A stretch of DNA of 64,000 nucleotides from Buttiauxella gaviniae (GCF_040786275.1 NZ_JBFMVT010000002.1:744001-808000), one strand, 5' to 3'. Shown: positions 38,528 to 48,494, counted from the first letter of the stretch. A program made the numbers and translations. The notes: generated from the sequence alone by a model not told the origin.

Positions 38528-39850
38528 ATGACTGTAACCACTTTTTCCGAACTGGAACTTGACGAGAGCCTGTTGCTCGCGCTCCAGGACAAGGGCTTTA
38601 CCCGCCCGACAGCTATTCAGGCTGCCGCCATTCCACCTGCACTTGAAGGGCGTGATGTCCTCGGTTCCGCTCCAACCGGTACCGGTAAAACAGCCGCTTA
38701 TTTGCTGCCTGTGTTACAGCATTTGGTCGATTTCCCGCGTAAGAAATCTGGCCCACCACGTATTTTGATCGTCACGCCAACGCGTGAACTGGCAATGCAA
38801 GTGGCCGATCATGCTCGTGAACTGGCAAAACATACTCATCTTGATATCGCAACGATCACCGGTGGCGTGGCTTACATGAACCACGCGGAAGTGTTTAGCG
38901 AGAATCAGGATATCGTTGTTGCAACGACAGGTCGCCTGCTGCAATACATCAAAGAAGAAAACTTTGATTGCCGTGCGGTAGAGACACTGATTCTTGATGA
39001 AGCCGATCGTATGCTGGATCTGGGCTTTGCGCAGGATATCGAAACCATTGCTGCTGAAACGCGCTGGCGCAAACAAACGATGCTGTTCTCAGCAACGCTT
39101 GAAGGCGATGCGATTAAAGATTTCGCAGAGCGTTTGTTAGAAGATCCGGTAGAGGTTTCTGCAACGTCTTCAACTCGCGAGCGCAAGAAAATCCATCAAT
39201 GGTACTACCGCGCAGATAACGTTGAGCACAAAACCGCGCTGCTGGTGCATTTGCTCCAACAACCAGAAACCACGCGTTCCATCGTCTTTGTGCGTAAACG
39301 TGACCGTGTGCATGAGCTGGTTGCATGGCTGCGTGAAGCGGGTATCAATACCTGCTATCTCGAAGGCGAAATGGTGCAAATGAAGCGCACCGAAGCGATC
39401 AAACGTTTGACGGATGGCCGCGTAAACGTGCTGATTGCGACCGACGTTGCCGCTCGTGGGATTGATATTCCTGAAGTGAGCCATGTATTCAACTTCGATA
39501 TGCCGCGTACAGCGGATACCTATCTGCACCGTATTGGGCGTACCGGCCGCGCTGGCCTCAAAGGTACCGCGATTTCTTTGGTTGAAGCACATGACCATTT
39601 GCTGCTTGGCAAAGTCACTCGCTACATGAAAGAGCCAATGAAATCACGTGTTATTGATGAGCTGCGCCCAACAACGCGTGCGCCAAGTGAGAAACTTACT
39701 GGTAAGCCGTCGAAGAAAGTGCTCGCTAAACGCGAAGAGAAGAAAAAAGAAGATAAAGAAAAACCGCGCGTGAAAGTCCGTCTGCGCGATAAGAAGAATG
39801 TGGGTAAACGCCGCAAACCAAGCAGCGCAAAAACCGACTCAGCTGAATAA
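38528..39850 (+). CDS. srmB: DEAD-box RNA helicase SrmB
   Basis: ATP-dependent RNA helicase of 440 residues active in early 50S assembly. Q motif near 24-32, Walker A APTGTGKT (48-55), DEAD (157-160), SAT near 188, and HRIGRTGRAG in the second RecA domain. A basic C-terminal tail (about 385-440, rich in Lys) is typical of SrmB. Ribosome site GAGGAAG precedes the ATG. Confidence 0.97.
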   Translation: MTVTTFSELELDESLLLALQDKGFTRPTAIQAAAIPPALEGRDVLGSAPTGTGKTAAYLLPVLQHLVDFPRKKSGPPRILIVTPTRELAMQVADHARELAKHTHLDIATITGGVAYMNHAEVFSENQDIVVATTGRLLQYIKEENFDCRAVETLILDEADRMLDLGFAQDIETIAAETRWRKQTMLFSATLEGDAIKDFAERLLEDPVEVSATSSTRERKKIHQWYYRADNVEHKTALLVHLLQQPETTRSIVFVRKRDRVHELVAWLREAGINTCYLEGEMVQMKRTEAIKRLTDGRVNVLIATDVAARGIDIPEVSHVFNFDMPRTADTYLHRIGRTGRAGLKGTAISLVEAHDHLLLGKVTRYMKEPMKSRVIDELRPTTRAPSEKLTGKPSKKVLAKREEKKKEDKEKPRVKVRLRDKKNVGKRRKPSSAKTDSAE

Positions 39851-39864
39851 TTCATCAGCACTTC

Positions 39865-39895
39865 AAAAAACCGTTTCCACTGAGGCGGTTTTTTT
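39865..39895 (+). terminator. srmB terminator
   Basis: Hairpin AAAAAACCG...CGGTTTTTTT with inner wobble pairs and a CACT loop, ending in seven T residues, 15-45 nt after the srmB stop. Confidence 0.85.
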
Positions 39896-39949
39896 ATGTG
39901 TAAAGCCTGACTTTTAACGCTTTCATAACAGTTACTTACTCTAAGCCAT

Positions 39950-39982
39950 AAAAAAAGCCGGTGCATATAGCACCGGCTTTTA
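39950..39982 (-). terminator. grcA terminator
   Basis: Perfect 12-bp stem AAAAGCCGGTGC (39953-39964) and GCACCGGCTTTT (39970-39981) with a 5-nt loop; the minus strand ends in seven T residues just after grcA. Confidence 0.92.
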
Positions 39983-39995
39983 AATATTTTATAAA

Positions 39996-40379
39996 TTAAA
40001 GGCTTGCAGTGAAAGTACGTGCGATAACATCACGCTGTTGTTCAGCAGTCAGTGAGTTGAAACGTACCGCATAGCCAGACACACGAATGGTCAGCTGTGG
40101 GTATTTTTCTGGATGTTTAACAGCATCTTCCAGCGTTTCGCGACGCAAAACGTTCACGTTCAGGTGCTGACCGCCCTCCACACGAACTTCAGGTTTTGCT
40201 TCTACCGCGATTTCGCGATATTCGAACTCACCTAATTTGCTCACTTCTACCACTTCATCTTCAGCAAAATCAGCTTTAGCACAAACACAACGCGCTTCGC
40301 CTTTTTCGTTGTCCAGCAACCAGATTGAGTTCAGAAGTGAATCATTTGCAGCTTTAGTAATTTGGATACCAGTAATCAT
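39996..40379 (-). CDS. grcA: Autonomous glycyl radical cofactor GrcA
   Basis: A 127-residue spare glycyl-radical domain (YfiD) that replaces the oxygen-damaged C-terminus of pyruvate formate-lyase. The radical glycine is Gly102 in [10 protein letters not shown], and the C-terminal half mirrors PflB. Two FNR boxes upstream, spaced as in E. coli, indicate anaerobic or microaerobic induction. Single-gene unit with its own terminator. Confidence 0.98.
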   Translation of the reverse strand: MITGIQITKAANDSLLNSIWLLDNEKGEARCVCAKADFAEDEVVEVSKLGEFEYREIAVEAKPEVRVEGGQHLNVNVLRRETLEDAVKHPEKYPQLTIRVSGYAVRFNSLTAEQQRDVIARTFTASL

Positions 40380-40493
40380 TTTATTTCTCCCTATGGGCTA
40401 ATTTTGTGATTCTATTTCGGGCCATAAACTGGCTCATTGGTAAAACCATTGTTGCGTTGCTGATCTATATACCAGCCAAACAGTCGCCAAACT

Positions 40494-40507
40494 TTGATTT
40501 AAATCAA
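40494..40507 (-). promoter_or_regulatory. FNR box I of grcA
   Basis: TTGATTTAAATCAA is a perfect FNR site. With the TATATA hexamer at 40466-40471 as -10, the start would be near 40460 and this site would be centred at about -40.5, the class II position. Confidence 0.88.
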
Positions 40508-40546
40508 TTAAAACCCTTCACCTAATGTGGCTATGATATCATTTAT

Positions 40547-40560
40547 TTGTTTTACATCAA
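40547..40560 (-). promoter_or_regulatory. FNR box II of grcA
   Basis: TTGTTTTACATCAA is one mismatch from the FNR consensus. Its centre is 53 bp from box I, so at about -93.5, which equals the tandem FNR layout known for E. coli yfiD. The 320-nt gap 40380-40699 holds these sites and the ung ribosome site AGGAGA; no gene was seen. Confidence 0.8.
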
Positions 40561-40699
40561 CTTAGCCAATCTAGTTAAAATTAAAAATTATGTAAATTTT
40601 CAAATTTTTTTAAACATTCCCTCTCACCGTGACGCATCCATTTTGCTTAGTAGAAAGAAGTGGTTAAGCTAGTGCCATCCCGAATCGCAGGAGAGCGAG

Positions 40700-41380
40700 A
40701 TGACTACCCCCCTCACCTGGCACGATGTGCTGGCGCAAGAAAAGCAACAACCCTATTTCATCAGCACACTGACAACGGTTGCTGAACGACGCGCTGCTGG
40801 CGTGACGGTTTATCCACCGCAAAAAGATGTTTTCAATGCTTTTCGTTTCACTGAATTAAGTGACGTGAAAGTAGTGATCCTTGGGCAAGACCCTTATCAC
40901 GGCCCCGGGCAAGCTCATGGGCTGGCTTTTTCTGTCCTGCCTGGTGTGGCAGTGCCTCCTTCATTAGCGAATATGTATAAAGAGTTGCAGAGCGACATCG
41001 CTGATTTTGCGCGACCAAACCACGGTTATCTCGAAAGCTGGGCGCGTCAGGGCGTTCTGCTGCTAAATACCGTATTAACCGTCGAAGCGGGTAATGCACA
41101 TTCGCATGCGAAATTGGGCTGGGAGACATTCACCGATAAAGTGATTGCTCTGATAAACGAACATTGTGAAGGCGTGGTCTTTTTGCTGTGGGGTTCACAT
41201 GCACAGAAGAAAGGCAGCATTATCGACAGGCAACGTCATCACGTTTTACAGGCGCCTCACCCTTCACCGTTATCCGCACACCGCGGTTTTCTGGGCTGCG
41301 GGCACTTCTCCAAAACCAATCAGTATTTGACCGAACGCAACCAGCCAGTAATTGACTGGACGCCAGTATTGCCTGAGTAA
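40700..41380 (+). CDS. ung: Uracil-DNA glycosylase
   Basis: Base-excision repair enzyme of 226 residues that removes uracil from DNA. Catalytic Asp64 lies in [14 protein letters not shown] and His187 in [15 protein letters not shown] at 40700 has AGGAGA 7 nt upstream. Divergent from grcA, convergent with yfiF, with a shared terminator. Confidence 0.98.
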   Translation: MTTPLTWHDVLAQEKQQPYFISTLTTVAERRAAGVTVYPPQKDVFNAFRFTELSDVKVVILGQDPYHGPGQAHGLAFSVLPGVAVPPSLANMYKELQSDIADFARPNHGYLESWARQGVLLLNTVLTVEAGNAHSHAKLGWETFTDKVIALINEHCEGVVFLLWGSHAQKKGSIIDRQRHHVLQAPHPSPLSAHRGFLGCGHFSKTNQYLTERNQPVIDWTPVLPE

Positions 41381-41387
41381 TAGAGAC

Positions 41388-41414
41388 AAAAAAGCCAGCT
41401 TTCGCTGGCTTTTT
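41388..41414. terminator. Bidirectional terminator between ung and yfiF
   Basis: Stem AAAAGCCAGC (41390-41399) and GCTGGCTTTT (41404-41413) with a TTTC loop. The plus strand ends in T5 and the minus strand in T6, so it can stop both convergent genes. Confidence 0.92.
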
Positions 41415-41435
41415 AGCACGGTCATTCACAAAGCA

Positions 41436-42497
41436 TTACGCTTTATTTTGACGCCACCATTCAGCCAGCAACACACCTGTTGCCACTGATACGTTCAGGC
41501 TTTCGACATTCCCGGTGCCACTAATCGCAACGCTCATATCTGCGTTTTCAAAGGTCGCATCGGAAACGCCTTCACGTTCTTGCCCTAACACCAGAACCAT
41601 TTTCTTTGGCAACTCAGCGTTGAAAAGCGGAGTACCTTTATGACTTGATGTCGTGACAATCGCGTAACCGGCTTTACGGAATTGCTCCAGGCCGTCTTCG
41701 AACGTCTCACCGCTGATCGCTTCAACGTGTTCCGCACCACCTTCAGCAGTACGAATCGCAGCACCCGACTCCAGCATTGCCGCATCTTCCACCAGCAAAC
41801 CTTTCACACCGAAATGTGCACAGCTGCGCATAATGCCGCCGAGGTTGTGCGGGTTAGCCACGTTTTCCAGCGCCAACACACAATCTTCTTCACCGGCTTT
41901 AGATAACCAGCCAGGAACAGTGATGCCGCGACGCTTTTTGATGATGAAGCAAACGCCACCGTGGTGTTCTGTGCCTGATGCTTTAACCAACTCAGCATCA
42001 TCAACCACATGATAGGCTTTACGGTTTGCAGCCATCCAACGCAGAGCTTCTTTGAAGCGCGGCGTGACGCTCTGGATGAACCAGGCGCGTACGATGCAAT
42101 CAGGGCGGCTCAAGAACAGCGCCTGACAAGCATTCTCGCCGTACACACGTGTCTCTTCCGCTCGTTGGCGGCGAATCACTTCCGGGTCAACAATTGGTCT
42201 GCCATTGGCACCCATTTGTTCGCCCGTTTCTGCTACTTCTTCTCTTGGTGGACGGGAAACCGTACGCCACGGGTTATCACCGCGATCGTCACGATCGTCA
42301 CCACGATTCCGCTCGCGCCCAGCGCCAGGTTTATCATCGCGACGTGGGCCACGTCGGCCCTCACCCCGTGACGGTGCTGCAGGACGCCCACCACCTTTAC
42401 CTGTGCGCGGGTTTTGGCTGCGTTTATCGCTGTCATCGTCACCGCGGACATACATCACTTTGACCTTGCCGCTTTTACCTTTAAATTCGTCGTTCAT
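41436..42497 (-). CDS. yfiF: TrmH/SpoU-family RNA methyltransferase YfiF
   Basis: Predicted 2'-O-ribose RNA methyltransferase of 353 residues. The first 110 residues are charged, low-complexity and rich in Gly, Arg and Asp (probably disordered, RNA-binding); a SpoU substrate-binding domain (about 110-190) and the knotted SPOUT domain follow with [20 protein letters not shown] and [12 protein letters not shown]. The target RNA of E. coli YfiF is not established. ATG at 42497 follows GGAGAG. Divergent from trxC across a 211-nt gap in which I could not place an OxyR site with confidence. Confidence 0.93.
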   Translation of the reverse strand: MNDEFKGKSGKVKVMYVRGDDDSDKRSQNPRTGKGGGRPAAPSRGEGRRGPRRDDKPGAGRERNRGDDRDDRGDNPWRTVSRPPREEVAETGEQMGANGRPIVDPEVIRRQRAEETRVYGENACQALFLSRPDCIVRAWFIQSVTPRFKEALRWMAANRKAYHVVDDAELVKASGTEHHGGVCFIIKKRRGITVPGWLSKAGEEDCVLALENVANPHNLGGIMRSCAHFGVKGLLVEDAAMLESGAAIRTAEGGAEHVEAISGETFEDGLEQFRKAGYAIVTTSSHKGTPLFNAELPKKMVLVLGQEREGVSDATFENADMSVAISGTGNVESLNVSVATGVLLAEWWRQNKA

Positions 42498-42708
42498 TCT
42501 TCTCTCCACCTGGCTGAGCGCGTGGCGCGCAGATTACCCGATGTGGCACTGGTTAGCCATTAACTTCGGTCAAAAGCCCCTAACTATTGTATTCATCGAA
42601 TAAATCACTTTGCTGACGCTCGATTATTCGCTGATAATATTTAACATATTAGAAACACCAGCTCTTTATTTGAACATTTTTGGACAACATATCCTTTAGA
42701 GGTTAGTT

Positions 42709-43128
42709 ATGAATACCGTTTGTGCCGCCTGCCAGGCGACTAATCGCATTCCTGATGAGCGCATCGATGACGGTGCGAAATGTGGCCGTTGTGGTCATGA
42801 CCTGTTTGATGGCGAAGTGATCAATGCCACCAGCGAAACTCTGGATAAATTGCTGCAAGACGATTTACCCGTCGTTATCGATTTCTGGGCACCGTGGTGC
42901 GGACCTTGCGTTAACTTTGCCCCTATCTTTGAAGATGTGGCAGAAGAGCGCAGTGGCAAAGTACGTTTCGTTAAGGTCAATACTGAAGCTGAGCCTGCAC
43001 TAAGTGCTCGTTTCCATATTCGCAGTATTCCGACCATTATGGTGTTCAAGAAAGGTGAAATGGTCGATATGCTTAATGGCGCGATGCCGAAAGCCCCCTT
43101 TGATAGCTGGCTGAACGAAAATCTCTAA
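42709..43128 (+). CDS. trxC: Thioredoxin 2
   Basis: Cytoplasmic disulfide reductase of 139 residues. The N-terminal zinc domain has Cys5, Cys8, Cys25 and Cys28, and the thioredoxin fold has active site WCGPC (63-67) and cis-Pro in RSIPTIMVF. The zinc domain separates it from thioredoxin 1. In E. coli it belongs to the OxyR regulon. A GTACCCG-type hairpin follows the gene. Confidence 0.97.
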   Translation: MNTVCAACQATNRIPDERIDDGAKCGRCGHDLFDGEVINATSETLDKLLQDDLPVVIDFWAPWCGPCVNFAPIFEDVAEERSGKVRFVKVNTEAEPALSARFHIRSIPTIMVFKKGEMVDMLNGAMPKAPFDSWLNENL

Positions 43129-43133
43129 GTTCA

Positions 43134-43155
43134 CGGGTACGTTTCTTTGTACCCG
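43134..43155 (+). terminator. Hairpin after trxC
   Basis: CGGGTAC (43134-43140) and GTACCCG (43149-43155) form a 7-bp stem directly after the trxC stop. There is no U-run, so it is a weak or processing-type structure before tapT. Confidence 0.45.
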
Positions 43156-43201
43156 CGCACTTCATCTACGTTAGAATGGCGTTTTTAGACTTGTTTATCT
43201 G

Positions 43202-43903
43202 ATGACTGAAAACGCCGTCCTACGTCTTCGTGCCGAACGCCTGGCGCGTGCAACTCGCCCTTTTCTTGCTCGTGGTAACCGCATTCGCCGCTGCCAGCGC
43301 TGCCTATTGCCCCTTAAACAGTGCTTATGCGAAACGCTAACACCGCAGAAAGCACGTAGCCGTTTCTGTTTGGTCATGTTTGACACCGAGCCTATGAAAC
43401 CCAGCAACACGGGCAGACTTATCGCAGATATTCTACCGGATACCGAAGCGTTCCAATGGTCGCGAACTGAGCCACCGCAGGCGCTGCTCGATTTGGTCAG
43501 CTCACCGGACTATCAACCCATGGTGGTCTTCCCCGCCTCGTACGCAAGTCCTGGGCGCGAAGTGCTGACCACGCCGCCAAAAAGTGGCAAGCCACCGCTA
43601 TTTATTATGCTGGACGGCACATGGACCGAAGCTCGTAAGATGTTTCGCAAAAGCCCGTATCTTGACGGGCTCCCGGTTATTTCTGTGGATTTAAGTATTG
43701 TTTCTGCCTATCGGCTACGTGAAGCGCATGCCGATGGGCAATATTGCACTGCAGAAGTTGCCGCTGCACTCCTTGCACTCGCAGATGATGAACATGCAGC
43801 CAGAGGTTTGACGGAACATTTCACGCTATTTCGTGAGCGATATCTGGCAGGCAAACCCCATCATCAATCCAGCGTCACAGCAGCAGAGCCAGAAAGCGTT
43901 TAA
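43202..43903 (+). CDS. tapT: tRNA-uridine aminocarboxypropyltransferase TapT
   Basis: DTW-domain enzyme (YfiP) of 233 residues that forms acp3U47 in tRNA from SAM. A zinc-type cluster Cys31, 34, 41, 43 lies near the N-terminus and the DTW core MLDGTWTEARKM near 145. It lies 32 nt before patZ, so the two are probably co-transcribed, as in K-12. Confidence 0.95.
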   Translation: MTENAVLRLRAERLARATRPFLARGNRIRRCQRCLLPLKQCLCETLTPQKARSRFCLVMFDTEPMKPSNTGRLIADILPDTEAFQWSRTEPPQALLDLVSSPDYQPMVVFPASYASPGREVLTTPPKSGKPPLFIMLDGTWTEARKMFRKSPYLDGLPVISVDLSIVSAYRLREAHADGQYCTAEVAAALLALADDEHAARGLTEHFTLFRERYLAGKPHHQSSVTAAEPESV

Positions 43904-43935
43904 ACTCACTGAGTTAATTCTCAGGGGAGTGAGCA

Positions 43936-46596
43936 ATGAGTCAACGTGGGCTGGAGGCGCTACTGCGCCCCAAATCAATTGCTGTGATCGGCGCTTCTGC
44001 GAAAACAGATCGCGCAGGCTATTTAATGATGCGCAATCTGCTTGCCGGGGGTTTTAATGGCCCGGTAATGCCTGTGACTCCAAGCCATAAAGCGGTTTGT
44101 GGGGTTCTTGCCTGGCCTGATATCGAAAATCTCCCCTTCCCTCCGGATCTCGGCATCATTTGTACTCATTCCAAACGTAACCTCGAATTGCTGCAATCGC
44201 TTGGTCAAAAAGGTTGTAAAGCCTGCATTATCCTTTCTGCTCCCCCCGATCAATTACCAGAATTGTTAGCGTGTGCCACTCAATGGCAGATGCGTTTGCT
44301 AGGGCCAAATAGCCTTGGTCTGCTTGTACCGTGGCAAGGGCTAAACGCGAGCTTTTCCCCCGTCCCCATTCAGAAGGGCAAACTGGCATTTATTTCGCAA
44401 TCAGCAGCAGTTTCCAACACTATTCTGGATTGGGCTCAGCAACGGGAAATGGGATTCTCATGGTTTATCGCACTCGGTGACAGCCTTGATATAGATGTTG
44501 ATGAGCTGTTGGATTACCTGGCACGCGATACCAAAACCAGCGCTATTTTGCTTTACCTTGAGCATTTAAGTGATGCACGGCGTTTTGTTTCAGCGGCTCG
44601 AAGCGCTTCGCGGAATAAACCCATTTTGGTGATTAAAAGTGGCAGGAGCGCTAAAGCACAAGAGCTGCTTAAAACACATCTCGGGCTTGATGCTGCGTGG
44701 GATGCGGCCATTCAGCGCGCAGGTCTATTACGCGTTCAGGATACGCATGAACTTTTTTCAGCAGTAGAAACGTTAAGCCACATGCGCCCCCTACGCGGCG
44801 AGCGCTTAATGATTGTCAGCAATGGTGCTGCACCGGCGGCGCTGGCGCTGGATGAGTTATGGCTACGAAACGGAAAACTAGCCACTCTAAGTGAAGAAAT
44901 TCTTAATACGCTCAAGAGTAAGCTGCCGATCGGCGTGGAAAGTGGCAATCCGTTGGATTTACGCGATGATGCTACTCCGGAGCGATATATCCATGCGGTT
45001 GAAACATTGTTGGATAGCCAGGATTTTGATGCGCTGATGATTATTCACGCTCCAAGCGCTGCAGCACCCGGAACGGTAAGCGCAGTGGCACTAATTGACC
45101 TTATTCGACGACATCCGCGCGGCAAGTACATCACATTAATTACCAACTGGTGCGGCGAATTTTCATCTCAGGAAGCCAGACGTTTATTCAGCGATGCGAG
45201 TATTCCCACTTATCGCACACCTGAAGGCGCGGTTACCGCCTTTATGCATATGGTTGAATATCGCCGTAACCAGAAACAGTTGCGTGAAACACCCGCTCTG
45301 CCAGCCAATCTAAAAGCCAATGCCAGCGAGGCTCATCATCTCCTCCAACAAGCACTTGGTGAAGGCGCAACTTCCCTCGATACTCATGAAGTGCGCCCCA
45401 TTTTACAGGCTTATGGTCTTAACACTCTGCCAACCTGGATTGCCGGAGATAGTGCAGAAGCCGTGCATATTGCCGAGCAAATCGGTTACCCCGTTGCGCT
45501 GAAACTGCGTTCTCCAGACATTCCTCATAAGTCGGAAGTTCAGGGGGTAATGCTGTATTTGAGAACAGCTTCAGAGGTTCAGCAAGCCGCCGATGCCATC
45601 ATCGATCGTGTAAAAATGACCTGGCCGCAGGCACGTATTCACGGTCTATTAGTTCAAAGTATGGCAAACCGTGCAGGCGCTCAGGAATTGCGGATTGTGG
45701 TCGAACATGACCCGGTCTTTGGGCCATTGATTATGCTTGGCGAAGGAGGGGTTGAATGGCGGCCAGACCAACAAGCGGTGGTCGCTTTGCCTCCACTGAA
45801 CATGAATCTTGCCCGCTATCTTGTCATTCAGGCGATAAAAAGCGGCAAGATTCGGGGGCGAAGCGCATTACGTCCGCTGGATGTTCCAGGAATTAGCCAG
45901 GTTTTAGTGCAGGTTTCAAATCTGATTGTCGATTGCCCGGAAATACGTCGTCTGGATATTCACCCCCTCTTGGCCTCAGGTAATGAATTCACTCTTTTGG
46001 ATGTGACGTTGCAGCTTGAGAAATTCGAAGGCAATCCAGAAACTCGTCTGGCAATCCGCCCTTATCCTTATCAGCTTGAAGAAAAAGTGACACTCAAGAA
46101 CGGCGAACATTGTCTGTTCCGCCCGATCCTTCCAGAAGATGAACCTTTGCTCCAGCAGTTTATTTCTCTGGTCACCAAAGAGGATCTTTACTACCGATAT
46201 TTTAGTGAGATCAACGAATTTACCCACGAAGATTTAGCCAACATGACGCAAATCGACTACGATCGAGAAATGGCTTTTGTGGCTGTTCGCCAACAAAAAG
46301 GTACCAGCGAGATTATTGGCGTCACGCGGGCAATTTCAGACCCAGACAACATTGATGCGGAATTTGCCGTTCTTGTGCGCTCTGATTTGAAAGGTTTAGG
46401 GTTAGGGCGCCGTCTACTGGAAAAGTTGATTGCCTATACCCGTGAACATGGGCTTCAAAGACTGAACGGCATTACGATGCCTAACAACCGCGGTATGGTC
46501 TCTCTGGCGCGCAAACTCGGATTTGATGTCGATATACAACTGGAAGATGGCATCGTTAGCCTGACTCTTCCATTGATGCAAAGCATAGATTCGTGA
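43936..46596 (+). CDS. patZ: Protein lysine acetyltransferase PatZ (Pka, YfiQ)
   Basis: An 886-residue enzyme that acetylates lysines, including acetyl-CoA synthetase, from acetyl-CoA. The N-terminal NDP-forming acyl-CoA synthetase-like part has CoA-binding (about 8-130), succinyl-CoA-ligase-like and ATP-grasp regions (to about 700), and the C-terminal GNAT domain (about 725-880) carries the acetyl-CoA loop LGLGRRLLEKL. Length matches E. coli PatZ. Strong ribosome site AGGGGAG. In E. coli transcription is CRP-dependent; I did not find an evident box here. Confidence 0.96.
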   Translation: MSQRGLEALLRPKSIAVIGASAKTDRAGYLMMRNLLAGGFNGPVMPVTPSHKAVCGVLAWPDIENLPFPPDLGIICTHSKRNLELLQSLGQKGCKACIILSAPPDQLPELLACATQWQMRLLGPNSLGLLVPWQGLNASFSPVPIQKGKLAFISQSAAVSNTILDWAQQREMGFSWFIALGDSLDIDVDELLDYLARDTKTSAILLYLEHLSDARRFVSAARSASRNKPILVIKSGRSAKAQELLKTHLGLDAAWDAAIQRAGLLRVQDTHELFSAVETLSHMRPLRGERLMIVSNGAAPAALALDELWLRNGKLATLSEEILNTLKSKLPIGVESGNPLDLRDDATPERYIHAVETLLDSQDFDALMIIHAPSAAAPGTVSAVALIDLIRRHPRGKYITLITNWCGEFSSQEARRLFSDASIPTYRTPEGAVTAFMHMVEYRRNQKQLRETPALPANLKANASEAHHLLQQALGEGATSLDTHEVRPILQAYGLNTLPTWIAGDSAEAVHIAEQIGYPVALKLRSPDIPHKSEVQGVMLYLRTASEVQQAADAIIDRVKMTWPQARIHGLLVQSMANRAGAQELRIVVEHDPVFGPLIMLGEGGVEWRPDQQAVVALPPLNMNLARYLVIQAIKSGKIRGRSALRPLDVPGISQVLVQVSNLIVDCPEIRRLDIHPLLASGNEFTLLDVTLQLEKFEGNPETRLAIRPYPYQLEEKVTLKNGEHCLFRPILPEDEPLLQQFISLVTKEDLYYRYFSEINEFTHEDLANMTQIDYDREMAFVAVRQQKGTSEIIGVTRAISDPDNIDAEFAVLVRSDLKGLGLGRRLLEKLIAYTREHGLQRLNGITMPNNRGMVSLARKLGFDVDIQLEDGIVSLTLPLMQSIDS

Positions 46597-46626
46597 GTAA
46601 GGTATTGGAAAACTTACTCACTTTGT
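46593..46626 (+). terminator. patZ terminator overlapping its stop codon
   Basis: GTGAGTAAG (46593-46601) and CTTACTCAC (46613-46621) form a perfect 9-bp stem that includes the TGA stop codon (46594-46596), followed by TTTG. The U-run is short, so termination may be partial. Confidence 0.55.
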
Positions 46627-46710
46627 AGGTCAGTAGTGGTATTATCAGCAAGTTCTGACGTCTGGATTTTGCAGAAGGCCATCCAATGAATAGAGAAGAT
46701 ACGCACTGTG

Positions 46711-48066
46711 ATGTTGTCTAAATTTAAACGAAATAAACATCAACAACACCTTGCCCAATTGCCGAAGCTTTCTCAGTCAGTTGATGATGTAGAAACCCTT
46801 TTCTCCCCAGCGGATTTCCGTGAAGTCCTGCTGCAAAAAATTGCTAGTGCCACTCATCGCATCTGTATTGTTGCACTTTATCTTGAACAAGATGACGCCG
46901 GTAAAGCTGTGTTAACGGCACTCTACCAGGCAAAACAGCAACGCCCGGAACTTGAAGTGACGGTCCTGGTGGACTGGCATCGCGCCCAACGAGGCCGAAT
47001 TGGCGCTGCAGCAACAAACACTAATGCAGACTGGTATCACCGTATGACCGAGGAATATCCCGGCGTTGATATTCCCGTATTTGGTGTACCGGTAAATACG
47101 CGTGAAGCTTTAGGCGTTCTGCATTTTAAAGGTTTTATTGTTGATGACTGCGTCATCTATAGCGGCGCCAGCGTGAATGATGTTTATCTTCATCAGCATG
47201 ATAAGTATCGTTATGACCGTTATCAGGTTATCTGTAATACGCAGCTTTCTGATGTCATGTATAACTGGATGCAAGAAAATCTGGTGGGCGGTCGCGCTGT
47301 ACATCGTCTGGATAGACAACATCGACCTAAAAGCCCAGAGATTAAAAATGACATTCGTTTGTTCCGCCAAGAACTACGTGACGCCAGTTTTCATTTTCAG
47401 GGCAATGCCGATAACGAGCAGTTAGCCGTTACGCCTTTAGTTGGGCTGGGTAAAACAAGCCTGCTGAATAAAACTATCTACCACTTAATGCCATGCACCG
47501 AAAATAAGCTGGTTATTTGCACACCTTATTTTAATCTGCCTGCGGTACTGGTTCGCAATATTATTCAGCTGTTGCGTGAAGGAAAAAGCGTCGAGATTAT
47601 TGTCGGTGATAAAACGGCGAATGATTTTTATATTCCAGAAGATCAACCGTTTAAGATAATCGGTGCGTTACCTTACCTTTATGAAATTAACCTTCGTCGT
47701 TTCCTGAGCCGCCTACAATATTATGTAAATAGTGGGCAATTGATTGTTCGACTATGGAAAGACGACGATAACAGCTACCACCTGAAAGGCATGTGGGTTG
47801 ATAACGAGTGGATGCTGTTGACGGGTAATAACCTTAACCCGAGAGCATGGCGCCTGGATCTGGAGAACGCAATTCTAATTCATGATCCTAAACAGGAACT
47901 GACTGCTCAGCGTGATCATGAATTAGATTTAATCCGTACTCACACCACCGTAGTTAAACACTACCGTGATTTGCAGAGTATTGCGGAATATCCCATCAAA
48001 GTACGTAAGCTTATTCGGCGTTTACGCCGTATCCGTATCGACCGGTTGATTAGTCGTATTCTGTAA
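46711..48066 (+). CDS. pssA: CDP-diacylglycerol-serine O-phosphatidyltransferase
   Basis: Phosphatidylserine synthase of 451 residues, peripheral at the inner membrane and ribosomes, the committed step to phosphatidylethanolamine. Two HKD motifs of the phospholipase-D superfamily are present: His138-Lys140-Asp145 (LHFKGFIVDD) and a second in YHLKGMWVDNEW. The basic C-terminus (RKLIRRLRRIRIDRL) fits membrane attachment. I start at ATG 46711, as in E. coli, rather than the GTG just before it. Confidence 0.97.
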   Translation: MLSKFKRNKHQQHLAQLPKLSQSVDDVETLFSPADFREVLLQKIASATHRICIVALYLEQDDAGKAVLTALYQAKQQRPELEVTVLVDWHRAQRGRIGAAATNTNADWYHRMTEEYPGVDIPVFGVPVNTREALGVLHFKGFIVDDCVIYSGASVNDVYLHQHDKYRYDRYQVICNTQLSDVMYNWMQENLVGGRAVHRLDRQHRPKSPEIKNDIRLFRQELRDASFHFQGNADNEQLAVTPLVGLGKTSLLNKTIYHLMPCTENKLVICTPYFNLPAVLVRNIIQLLREGKSVEIIVGDKTANDFYIPEDQPFKIIGALPYLYEINLRRFLSRLQYYVNSGQLIVRLWKDDDNSYHLKGMWVDNEWMLLTGNNLNPRAWRLDLENAILIHDPKQELTAQRDHELDLIRTHTTVVKHYRDLQSIAEYPIKVRKLIRRLRRIRIDRLISRIL

Positions 48067-48085
48067 TTCATTAGTTATACTAAAT

Positions 48086-48109
48086 AGCCCTGCTTGCAGG
48101 GCTTTTTTA
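48086..48109 (+). terminator. pssA terminator
   Basis: AGCCCT and AGGGCT around a GCTTGC loop followed by T6, 20 nt after the pssA stop. Confidence 0.9.
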
Positions 48110-48126
48110 TACTCTGAGGATAATGA

Positions 48127-48450
48127 ATGCTCCGTTTTTTGCTCCCCTCAATATTTCTGCTTAGTGGTTGCAGCCATATGGCGCAAGACCAGTGGTATGG
48201 TCAGGATAAAGCACAGCACTTTATCGCCTCCGCTATTTTATCCGCAGCGGGCAATGAGTATGGGCAACGTCAGGGCTGGAGTGATGCCCGTAGCGCTAAC
48301 TTCGGTTTCTTATTTTCAGTGAGTCTGGGAGCGACAAAAGAACTATGGGATAGCCGTCAAGCAGGAAGCGGATGGAGCTGGAAAGATTTCACTTGGGACA
48401 TAGCCGGTGCAGCTACCGGCTACACAATATGGCAACTTGCCAAATATTAG
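48127..48450 (+). CDS. yfiM: Putative lipoprotein YfiM
   Basis: A 107-residue lipoprotein of unknown function. The short signal peptide ends in lipobox LLSGC with Cys15; the mature part has a Gly/Ala/Trp-rich helical region ([16 protein letters not shown]) seen in the DUF2279 family. E. coli YfiM has the same size and place. It is the last protein gene before the rRNA operon; K-12 kgtP is absent from the gap. Confidence 0.88.
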   Translation: MLRFLLPSIFLLSGCSHMAQDQWYGQDKAQHFIASAILSAAGNEYGQRQGWSDARSANFGFLFSVSLGATKELWDSRQAGSGWSWKDFTWDIAGAATGYTIWQLAKY

Positions 48451-48465
48451 ATTTATCGCAGACGG

Positions 48466-48494
48466 CAAAAAGCCCTGCACGTCAGTGCAGGGCT
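48466..48494 (-). terminator. rRNA operon terminator
   Basis: Perfect 10-bp stem AGCCCTGCAC (48471-48480) and GTGCAGGGCT (48485-48494) with a GTCA loop; the minus strand continues TTTTTGCC. It lies about 15 nt past the 5S 3' end. Confidence 0.92.

Noticed and set aside
42498-42708. OxyR site upstream of trxC
   Set aside because: OxyR control is known in E. coli, but I could not find a convincing four-part ATAG/CTAT pattern by eye.
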